Assembly (NCBI GenBank): GCA_002405485.1 | Contig: DHLW01000133.1 | Location: 7,978-13,276, forward strand | From: Phycisphaerales bacterium UBA4658 | Lineage (GTDB): Bacteria > Planctomycetota > Phycisphaerae > Phycisphaerales > UBA1924 | DNA length: 5,299 nucleotides | Direction of reading: 5' to 3' | Shown here: positions 1-5,299 of the stretch, one piece after another | Layout of the letters: each line of letters starts with the position of its first letter | Numbering within the stretch: position 1 is the first letter of the stretch | The notes under the pieces: model-generated | Databases searched by the model: none | Seen by the model: the letters and a program-made list of their open reading frames with translations, nothing else | Told to the model about the DNA's origin: nothing | Program-made: the position numbers and the translations under genes

Positions 1-1128
1 CTCGACAACATCGGCGTCTTCGACCGCAGCCAGAAGCTCCCGGGCAATCACGTCCTTGAACAGGCCGACGGCACCGCCTGGATGGCCTTCTTCTGCGGCA
101 CCATGCTCTCCATGGCCCTCGAACTCGCCCGCGAAGACCCCGCCTACGAGGACGTCGCCAGCAAGTTCTTCGAACACTTCATCGCCATCGTCGACGCCAT
201 GAACGGCTTCCAGGGTCAGGGCCTCTGGGACGACACCGATGGCTTCTACTACGACCACCTTCGTGTCGGCCACGACCCCTCGGCCTCCGTCCCGCTCCGC
301 GTTCGATCCATGGTCGGCATCATCCCCATCCTCGCCGCCGAAGTCCTCGAAGAACGCATCATCTCCCAGCTCCCAGGCTTCCAGAAACGCATGAACTGGT
401 TCCTCGAGCACCGCACCGATCTCGCTCAGCACGTCAGCTTCCTGTCCACCTCCGAAGGCCACGAGCACGCCCTGCTCGCCATCCCCTCACGTGATCGACT
501 CGAACGCGTCCTCAAGTACGTCCTCGACGAGGCCGAGTTCCTCTCGCCCTTCGGCGTCCGTTCCCTCAGCAGAGTCCACCGCCACTCCCCGTTCGTCCTC
601 GCAACCGACGACGGAACCCGACATGTCGTCGACTACCAGCCCGGCGAGTCCACCACATCCATGTTCGGCGGTAACAGCAACTGGCGCGGCCCGGTCTGGA
701 TGCCCCTCAACTACCTCCTCATCGAGGCCCTCGATCGATACCACCACTTCTACGGCACCGGATTCACCGTCTCCTGCACGCTCAACGGCACACAACGCAC
801 CCTCACCCTCGCCCAGATCGCCCTTGAGCTCCGCCGCAGACTCTGCTCCATCGTCCTCCCAGACGCCCAGGGCCACCGCCCCTGCTTCGGCGTTCTTGAA
901 TCCGACGCCGGCCGCTCCCCCGCCGCAAAGGCCATGACCCAGCGCTTCGCACGCGATCCCGCATGGCGCGACCTCGTGAACTTCCACGAGTACTTCCACG
1001 GCGAGACCGGACGCGGCCTCGGCGCCAGCCACCAGACCGGCTGGTCCGCACTCGTCGCCCAGATGCTCAAGGAAATGAGCTTGTCCGGCCTCTCCCCCAC
1101 CACTACCGCACCAGCCCCAAGACCATGA
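1..1128 (+). CDS. GH63 / MGH1-like glycoside hydrolase (glucosidase), C-terminal part
   Basis: The reading frame is open from base 1 and stops at TGA 1126-1128, so these 375 codons are the C-terminal part of a longer protein; relatives of this type are usually around 800-900 residues. An internal ATG at 82 falls inside a conserved motif and is not the true start. Visible family signatures (fragment numbering) are LEQADGTAW (19-27), GNSNWRGPVWMP (224-235), and FHEYFHGETGRG followed by LGASHQTGW (328-348). These match the (alpha/alpha)6-barrel catalytic domain of GH63 and related glucosidases or glucosylglycerate/mannosylglycerate hydrolases. By analogy with GH63 enzymes, Glu330 just before Tyr is the likely general base; the general acid Asp would lie upstream, outside the window. 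The substrate, probably an alpha-glucoside or compatible solute, cannot be told from this part. No signal peptide can be judged. The C-terminus is a short Ser/Thr/Pro/Ala-rich tail. The gene converges on asd, 10 bases away. Confidence 0.85.
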   Translation, partial: LDNIGVFDRSQKLPGNHVLEQADGTAWMAFFCGTMLSMALELAREDPAYEDVASKFFEHFIAIVDAMNGFQGQGLWDDTDGFYYDHLRVGHDPSASVPLRVRSMVGIIPILAAEVLEERIISQLPGFQKRMNWFLEHRTDLAQHVSFLSTSEGHEHALLAIPSRDRLERVLKYVLDEAEFLSPFGVRSLSRVHRHSPFVLATDDGTRHVVDYQPGESTTSMFGGNSNWRGPVWMPLNYLLIEALDRYHHFYGTGFTVSCTLNGTQRTLTLAQIALELRRRLCSIVLPDAQGHRPCFGVLESDAGRSPAAKAMTQRFARDPAWRDLVNFHEYFHGETGRGLGASHQTGWSALVAQMLKEMSLSGLSPTTTAPAPRP

Positions 1129-1138
1129 CCCGCTGGCC

Positions 1139-2227
1139 TTACACCAGCATCTCCGCAATCTGCACCGCGTTCAGCGCAGCGCCCTTGCGGAGCTGGTCCC
1201 CGCAGATGAACAGATCAAACCCGAGCGACGGCTTGGCATAGTCCCCAGCCGTCGCGTTCGCCGGCAATCGCGACGCGTCCGGACGAATCCTGCCGACGAG
1301 CACCTCGTCCTTCCCGCTCGCCTTCAGCGGCGTGGGAAACAGATTGCCCGCCCGGTCATCAACCACCCTCACCCCGGGAAACTTCGACAGCACCTCCCGC
1401 ACCTGCTCCGTCGTCGCCGGCGTCTTCAGCGTCACGTTCACGCTCTCGGCGTGCGCGCGTCGAACAGGCACGCGGATGCACGTCGCGCTCAGCGCCACCG
1501 CCGGATCACCCCAGATCTTCCGCGTCTCGTGGATCACCTTGCTCTCTTCCACGTTCAGCCCGGTCACCGCGTCGATCGCCGTGTTGTGGCTGAACAGGTT
1601 GAACGCGTACGGCTCGTGAAACACCCCGCCGGTCTCCACTCCCGCCTTCACAGGCTTGCCCGCCAGGTCGTCGCGGGTCTGGGCTTCCAGTTCGTCCATC
1701 CCCTTGGCCCCCGCGCCGCTCGCCGCCTGATACGTGCTCACGATCGCACGCTCAACGCCAAACGCCCGGCGAATCGGCGTCAGCGCCATCAGCAGGATGA
1801 TCGTCGAACAGTTCGGATTCGCGATCACGTTCGGCAGCTCCGCCGACGCCTTCAGATCTCGGATCGACTCCGGATTCACCTCCGGAATCGTCAGCGGCAC
1901 TCCCGGACTCATCCGGAACGCCGACGAGTTGTCGATGATCACGCACCCGCTTCTCCCCGCCGCCGGCGCGAACTCCTTGCTGATCGACGACCCTGCGCTG
2001 AACAGCGCAATGTCCACGCCCTTCAGCGACTCGTGCGTCAGCGCCTCGACCTTCAGCTCGCCCCCCCGATACGGCAGCTTCTGACCCGCCGACCGCGCAG
2101 ACGCCAGCGCCCTGATCTGACCATGCGGAAACCTCCGATGCTCGAGAATCTCCAGCATCTCTCGGCCAACCGCTCCAGTGGCCCCGGCAACAGCGATCGT
2201 CGGCGACGTCTTCATGCGTGCAACCAT
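1139..2227 (-). CDS. asd: aspartate-semialdehyde dehydrogenase
   Basis: This is cytosolic NADP-dependent aspartate-semialdehyde dehydrogenase. It reduces L-4-aspartyl phosphate to aspartate semialdehyde, the branch point to lysine/diaminopimelate, threonine and methionine. Counting from the ATG at 2215 (358 residues), the sequence shows the nucleotide-binding GATGAVG loop (11-17), DNSSAFRM (95-102), the nucleophile Cys136 in NPNCST, the STYQAASGAG segment with Gln163, Arg248 in CIRVPV and the general base His255 in RRAHAESVNV. It ends in the typical LRKGAALNAVQIAE segment. The length is normal for the family (about 340-370) and all key residues are present. The frame stays open upstream to 2461, but that extension is low-complexity and overlaps the divergent neighbour. 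Two starts are plausible: ATG 2227 (362 residues), with AAAGGG just upstream, or ATG 2215, which better fits the usual short N-terminus before the Rossmann fold. I list the first with moderate confidence. The gene is transcribed alone, divergent from the thioredoxin-like gene. Confidence 0.95.
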   Translation of the reverse strand: MVARMKTSPTIAVAGATGAVGREMLEILEHRRFPHGQIRALASARSAGQKLPYRGGELKVEALTHESLKGVDIALFSAGSSISKEFAPAAGRSGCVIIDNSSAFRMSPGVPLTIPEVNPESIRDLKASAELPNVIANPNCSTIILLMALTPIRRAFGVERAIVSTYQAASGAGAKGMDELEAQTRDDLAGKPVKAGVETGGVFHEPYAFNLFSHNTAIDAVTGLNVEESKVIHETRKIWGDPAVALSATCIRVPVRRAHAESVNVTLKTPATTEQVREVLSKFPGVRVVDDRAGNLFPTPLKASGKDEVLVGRIRPDASRLPANATAGDYAKPSLGFDLFICGDQLRKGAALNAVQIAEMLV

Positions 2228-2230
2228 CGT

Positions 2231-2236
2231 CCCTTT
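2231..2236 (-). promoter_or_regulatory. candidate ribosome binding site of asd
   Basis: Read on the minus strand this is AAAGGG, followed by ACG and then ATG at 2227. The 3-base gap is short for a Shine-Dalgarno site, while the gap to the alternative ATG at 2215 is 15 bases, which is long. It therefore leans toward the 2227 start without settling it. Confidence 0.35.
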
Positions 2237-2249
2237 GAGGAAAAACCTC

Positions 2250-2255
2250 AGGATA
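2250..2255 (-). promoter_or_regulatory. candidate -10 box of asd
   Basis: On the minus strand this reads TATCCT, matching TATAAT at four of six positions including the key T, A and final T. Transcription starting about seven bases downstream would give a leader of roughly 15 bases before ATG 2227, containing AAAGGG. No convincing -35 hexamer lies 16-18 bases upstream, so this is only a candidate. Confidence 0.25.
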
Positions 2256-2343
2256 CGCGCCCTCAACGCGAAGGTCCCCGGGCTCGCGACCGTCGCGCTC
2301 CCAGACCCCGCCCGACCCTGGATCGAGCTCCCCGCGAATCTCC

Positions 2344-2349
2344 TACCCT
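2344..2349 (+). promoter_or_regulatory. candidate -10 box of the thioredoxin-like gene
   Basis: TACCCT fits the pattern TANNNT and lies 32 bases before ATG 2382. The resulting leader of about 25 bases would hold the GGAGG ribosome binding site. There is no clear -35 element at normal spacing (the region around 2319-2326 reads TGGATCGA), so the call rests on position and a weak match. Confidence 0.25.
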
Positions 2350-2370
2350 GTACCGTCCCGTTCTCCGCAC

Positions 2371-2375
2371 GGAGG
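2371..2375 (+). promoter_or_regulatory. ribosome binding site deciding the start of the thioredoxin-like gene
   Basis: GGAGG is followed after six bases by ATG 2382, which is ideal Shine-Dalgarno spacing. It fixes the start at 2382 over the upstream in-frame ATGs at 2178 and 2214, which would place about 55-70 low-complexity residues ahead of a clear signal peptide and would overlap the asd start region. Confidence 0.8.
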
Positions 2376-2381
2376 TCCACC

Positions 2382-3755
2382 ATGCTCGCTGCCGACGCTC
2401 GTCTGCTTGTCTGCCTTGCCGGCCTCGCCCTTGCGACCACAGCCCTGGTGGCCCCGGCCATCGCTCATCATGCCGGCGATCCGCCCGCCGGCAATACCCC
2501 GGCTCAGGCCGCGGCGAGCTCGAAGGCCGGCTCCAAGGCCCCGCCTCCGATCTTCAGCGACCTCACCCTCGCCGACGCCCTCGCCAAGAACACCGGCGAC
2601 AATCTGCTCATCGTCAAGTTCACCGCCGAATGGTGCGGCCCGTGCAAGCAGATGGATCGCACCACCTGGCGCGACCAGCGCGTCTTCGACTGGGTCCGGC
2701 AGCACGGCACCGCGATCCAGGTCGACGTCGACAAACGCCCAACCGACGCCAAAGACAACAACATCTCGGCGATGCCCACCACCATCGTCTTCAAGGACGG
2801 CAAGCCCATCCAGCGACGCGTCGGCTTCATCAACGCCGACCAGATGCTCGCCTTCCTCGCCCGCGCAAAAGACCCGAACCAGGGCCAGCACGAGGCCCAG
2901 GCCAAGGCCCCACAGCCCGGCGAAGACGGCAACAAGTTCGACATCCGCAGACGCCTCAACGCCGCACGTGACCTCGCCGACAACGGCCAGCTCGACAAGG
3001 CCACCGACGAGTTCGTCTGGCTCTGGAACAACATGCTCGAGCACCAGCCGTCGATGTACGGCGTGCGTCGCTCGTTCATGATCGGCGACATGCAGCGCCT
3101 CGCCTTCCGCCACAAGCCCGCCCTCGACGCCTTTGCCGCTCTCCGCGACGCCGCCGAGACCCGCCTCAAGGGCCCAGACAAGTCCTTCGAGGACCTCCTC
3201 GACTGGATCGCCCTCAACCAGGCCGTCGCACAGGAAGACAAGACCCTCGCCTGGTTCGATCGCGTCAAGGCAGATCCCGACGTCGGCCCGACCTTCCACC
3301 GCGTGGGGTTCGCCCTCGACACGCTCCTCGTCGACAACAACCGCTGGGCCGACCTCGCCCTGCTCTGGCCTGATCCCATCGCCCAGCTCAAGCGCGAGCA
3401 AGACATGTGGCTGAACATGCCAAAGCTCGGCGCCGATGCCGACCGAAACGCCGAGATGGACCGCCTCCACCGCGACCGCTTCCGCACCGCCACCGCCCAG
3501 GTCTACGTCTCCCAGCTCGCCGCCGGCAAGCTCGACAGCGCTCAGAAGGTCGCCGATGAGGCCCTCCGCATCGACGACTCGCCCCTCATGCGCGTCGCAC
3601 TCGTCAAGCTCGCTCTCAAGGCCCGCGTCGCACGCCCCGAGCACGCCGCCTTGCTCGATGCCGCCATCCACCCGGACAACAAGGACGGCCTCCCCGCCGA
3701 AATCGACCGCCTCCGGACCGAACTGCAGAAGGTTCTCGCCAAGGACGCCGGCTGA
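2382..3755 (+). CDS. exported thioredoxin-like protein with long helical C-terminal tail
   Basis: The protein has 457 residues, starting at the ATG with GGAGG six bases upstream. Residues 1-28 look like a Sec signal peptide: a hydrophobic run from about 8 to 26 and a likely cleavage after AIA before HH, so the protein probably acts in the periplasm. A Pro/Ala/Ser-rich spacer (31-57) leads to a thioredoxin fold (about 58-163) with the redox motif WCGPCK (Cys85, Cys88), the cis-proline in SAMPTT (Pro132) and the strand-turn VFKDGK. The buried Asp of classical thioredoxin (VDF) is replaced by Lys79 (VKF). The text after the CXXC (KQMDRTTW) resembles DsbD-gamma/Thioredoxin_7-type domains more than cytosolic TrxA. 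A Gln/Ala/Glu/Pro linker (164-185) follows, then about 270 residues that look mostly alpha-helical, perhaps TPR-like, which I cannot assign. The likely role is thiol-disulfide exchange in the cell envelope; partner and substrate are unknown. The gene looks monocistronic, with 82 bases to the next gene. Confidence 0.88.
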   Translation: MLAADARLLVCLAGLALATTALVAPAIAHHAGDPPAGNTPAQAAASSKAGSKAPPPIFSDLTLADALAKNTGDNLLIVKFTAEWCGPCKQMDRTTWRDQRVFDWVRQHGTAIQVDVDKRPTDAKDNNISAMPTTIVFKDGKPIQRRVGFINADQMLAFLARAKDPNQGQHEAQAKAPQPGEDGNKFDIRRRLNAARDLADNGQLDKATDEFVWLWNNMLEHQPSMYGVRRSFMIGDMQRLAFRHKPALDAFAALRDAAETRLKGPDKSFEDLLDWIALNQAVAQEDKTLAWFDRVKADPDVGPTFHRVGFALDTLLVDNNRWADLALLWPDPIAQLKREQDMWLNMPKLGADADRNAEMDRLHRDRFRTATAQVYVSQLAAGKLDSAQKVADEALRIDDSPLMRVALVKLALKARVARPEHAALLDAAIHPDNKDGLPAEIDRLRTELQKVLAKDAG

Positions 3756-3810
3756 CGCCTCCGCACCCGCCTCCTCCTGCACATCCCGGCGAACCACCAG
3801 CGGCAGCACC

Positions 3811-3836
3811 GCGGGCAGATCGTCTAAACTGCCCGC
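3811..3836. repeat. perfect 8-bp inverted repeat abutting the next start codon
   Basis: GCGGGCAG (3811-3818) and CTGCCCGC (3829-3836) are exact reverse complements separated by 10 bases (ATCGTCTAAA). The right arm ends one base before ATG 3838. With no T-tract after it, it does not look like an intrinsic terminator for the upstream gene. It could be an operator overlapping the -10-like box at 3825-3830, or a hairpin next to the start codon in transcripts reading through from upstream. GC-rich DNA of this length will contain a few such repeats by chance; its position is what makes it notable. Confidence 0.5.
3825..3830 (+). promoter_or_regulatory. candidate -10 box of the CBS-like gene, suggesting a leaderless mRNA
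   Basis: TAAACT matches TATAAT at four of six positions and is one of the few A+T-rich spots in the area. It ends 7 bases before ATG 3838, so transcription would begin at or within a base or two of the start codon. That agrees with the absence of a Shine-Dalgarno sequence. No recognisable -35 is seen at 3802-3807 (GGCAGC). Confidence 0.4.
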
Positions 3837-3837
3837 T

Positions 3838-5299
3838 ATGCCCACCAAATCCTCGCCCTCGCCCACAACCCGGGCAAACGCCCCCCTCACCATGCCCTTC
3901 CGCGGCGTGCTCGACATGATCGGCAACACGCCGATGCTCGAACTCTCAAAGCTCGACACCGGAAGCCCCGACGTTCGGCTCTTCGGCAAGATGGAGCTCA
4001 TGAACCCCGCCGGCTCCATCAAGGACCGCATCGGGCTCGCCATGATCGAGGCCGCAGAACGCGACGGCCGACTCAACCCGCTCGCCAAACCCACCCCCAC
4101 CATCATCGAGGCCACCGCCGGAAACACCGGCCTCGCACTCGCACTCGTCGGCAGACAACGCGGCTACAACATCAAGTTCGTCATGCCCGACAAGATGTCG
4201 CAGGAGAAGATCCAGCACCTGCGGGCCATGGGCGCCGAGGTCATCCTCACACGCTCCGACGTCGAGAAAGGCCACCCCGAGTACTACCAGGACATGGCCG
4301 CCGCCCTCGCCAAGACCATCCCCAACTCTCTCTACGTCAACCAGTTCGGCAACCCCGACAACCCCAAGGCCCACTACGACACCACAGGCCCCGAGATCTG
4401 GAAACAAATGGAACCCGTTGGCGGCGTCGACGCCTTCGTCTGCGGCGTCGGCTCCGGAGGCACGCTCTCGGGCGTCGGCAAGTACCTCCGCGAGAAGAAC
4501 CCCGCCTGCAAGCTCATCCTCGCCGACCCCGCCGGCTCCATCCTCGCCCCGCTCGTCAACGAAGGCAAAGCCGTCAAGCCCGGCTCATGGCTCGTCGAGG
4601 GCATGGGCGAGGACTTCGTCCCGGACATCTGCGATCTCAAGCTCGTGAACGAAGCCATCGCCGTCACCGACGCCGAGGCCTTCTTCGCCGCTCGCGAGCT
4701 GCTCGCCAAAGAGGGCGTGCTCTCTGGCTCCAGCACCGGCTGCATCCTCTCGGCGGCGCTCACCTATTGCCGCAAGATCGCCGCCCAGAAGAAGGGGCCG
4801 ATGAACGTCGTCACCCTCATCTGCGACTCCGGAGCCAAGTACCTCTCCAAGATGTTCAACGACTTCTGGATGATCGACAACGGCTTCATCAAGCGCGAGA
4901 AGACCAACGACCTCCGTGACCTCATCGCCCGCCGCCACGACTTCAACGAGGACCACACCCTCCGCGAGACCGACCCGGTCCGCAACGTCATCAAGCGCAT
5001 GGGCATGTACGGCGTCAGCCAGATGGTCGTCAAGGACGACCAGGGAAGAGTCTCCGGCATCGTCGACGAGGGCGACATCCTCCTCGCCGTCAACATCGAC
5101 GGCGGTGATGCCGACCACCCGGGCGAGGGCGGCGCGTTCGACCGCCCGGTGAGCGACTTCATGACCCGCCGACTCGAGACCATCCGCCCCGACGCCCCCG
5201 TCAGCGCGCTCATGCCCATCTTCCGCGCCGACCGCGTCGCCATCGTCGTTGACGCCCACGGCAAGTACCACGGCCTCATCACCAAGATCGACCTCATCA
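3838..5299 (+). CDS. cystathionine beta-synthase / cysteine synthase-like PLP enzyme with CBS domain pair (3' end cut)
   Basis: The frame opens at ATG 3838 and stays open to the window edge (487 complete codons, no stop). The first 18 residues are a Ser/Thr/Pro-rich extension. A fold-type II PLP domain (about 22-345) follows, starting with MIGNTPML. It has the Schiff-base lysine Lys62 in NPAGSIKDR, the substrate/PLP loop EATAGNTG (91-98), the phosphate-binding GVGSGGT loop (203-209), SGSSTG (296-301) and DSGAKYLSK ending in NDFWM (330-345). The last motif is typical of cystathionine beta-synthase and its bacterial relatives that carry CBS domains. Residues from about 372 form two CBS motifs: one with VSGIVDEGDIL (405-415), and a second from VSDFMT (438-443) to the edge at ITKIDLI. 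Probably only the last few residues are missing. The N-terminal haem-binding region of human CBS is absent. The reaction is either serine + homocysteine to cystathionine or O-acetylserine + sulfide to cysteine; sequence alone does not decide. A second in-frame ATG lies at 3892; neither start has a Shine-Dalgarno sequence. Confidence 0.92.
   Translation, partial: MPTKSSPSPTTRANAPLTMPFRGVLDMIGNTPMLELSKLDTGSPDVRLFGKMELMNPAGSIKDRIGLAMIEAAERDGRLNPLAKPTPTIIEATAGNTGLALALVGRQRGYNIKFVMPDKMSQEKIQHLRAMGAEVILTRSDVEKGHPEYYQDMAAALAKTIPNSLYVNQFGNPDNPKAHYDTTGPEIWKQMEPVGGVDAFVCGVGSGGTLSGVGKYLREKNPACKLILADPAGSILAPLVNEGKAVKPGSWLVEGMGEDFVPDICDLKLVNEAIAVTDAEAFFAARELLAKEGVLSGSSTGCILSAALTYCRKIAAQKKGPMNVVTLICDSGAKYLSKMFNDFWMIDNGFIKREKTNDLRDLIARRHDFNEDHTLRETDPVRNVIKRMGMYGVSQMVVKDDQGRVSGIVDEGDILLAVNIDGGDADHPGEGGAFDRPVSDFMTRRLETIRPDAPVSALMPIFRADRVAIVVDAHGKYHGLITKIDLI

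Noticed and set aside
2236..2250. Short hairpin TGAGG-AAAAA-CCTCA near the asd start
   Set aside because: A 5-bp stem with a 5-base loop is expected many times by chance in 5 kb. It also straddles the predicted transcription start, so it would not be intact in the mRNA.
2178..2381. Upstream in-frame starts for the thioredoxin-like gene
   Set aside because: ATG 2382 has an ideal GGAGG and is followed directly by a signal peptide. The extension overlaps the asd start and lacks family features.
2228..2461. N-terminal extension of asd by 78 further residues
   Set aside because: It is in frame but low-complexity, has no family similarity, would overlap the divergent gene's 5' end, and gives a protein longer than the family's usual length.
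1451..2971. 506-codon open frame on the plus strand
   Set aside because: It is antisense to asd and then out of frame with the thioredoxin-like gene. Its product is an Arg/His/Pro-rich low-complexity string, again a codon-bias artefact.
3872..3883. GGGC-AAAC-GCCC mini-hairpin just inside the CBS-like gene
   Set aside because: A 4-bp stem is too short to mean anything on its own in this base composition.
2343..4127. 594-codon open frame on the minus strand
   Set aside because: It lies antisense to the thioredoxin-like gene and the start of the CBS-like gene. Its product is Gly/Val/Glu/Ala-rich without recognisable motifs. It is the expected shadow of GC-rich coding DNA with C in third positions.
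4374..5297. Minus-strand open frames of 129, 228 and 177 codons antisense to the CBS-like gene
   Set aside because: All lie opposite a well-supported enzyme frame and show no recognisable domain; they are composition shadows.

Overview
The window is about two-thirds G+C. Its protein-coding strands show a very strong preference for codons ending in C (CTC, GCC, ATC, GTC, GAC), and it is densely packed with genes. The residue-level style of the proteins suggests a high-GC planctomycete, possibly of the Phycisphaerae. The clues are a GH63-like glucosidase, an exported thioredoxin-fold protein with a long helical tail, and a PLP synthase carrying CBS domains. No rRNA or other marker is present, so this placement is an inference.

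Layout from left to right: (1) the C-terminal 375 codons of a GH63/MGH1-like glycoside hydrolase on +, entering from the left edge and ending at 1128; (2) a complete aspartate-semialdehyde dehydrogenase (asd) on -, 1139 to about 2227, convergent with the hydrolase across only 10 bases; (3) a divergent intergenic region of about 150 bases with weak candidate promoters in both directions; (4) a complete exported thioredoxin-like protein of 457 residues on +, 2382-3755, with a strong GGAGG ribosome binding site, a signal peptide, a CGPC thioredoxin domain and an uncharacterised alpha-helical tail; (5) an 82-base gap ending in a perfect 8-bp inverted repeat that abuts the next start codon; (6) a cystathionine beta-synthase/cysteine synthase-like gene on +, from 3838 to beyond the right edge, with an N-terminal PLP fold and a C-terminal pair of CBS domains. 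Gene 6 has no stop codon inside the window, so a search for closed ORFs would miss it.

How the genes fit together: asd feeds the aspartate pathway to homoserine, methionine, threonine and lysine. The PLP/CBS-domain enzyme makes either cystathionine (from homocysteine and serine) or cysteine. They may belong to one sulfur amino-acid network, but they are not in one operon and lie on opposite strands. The hydrolase has no evident link to them. There are no gene-free stretches over 300 bases, and I see no mobile element, CRISPR array, tRNA or rRNA. I do not see a novel multi-gene system. The points most worth a second look are the start region of the CBS-like gene (inverted repeat, -10-like box, no Shine-Dalgarno sequence) and the unassigned tail of the thioredoxin-like protein.
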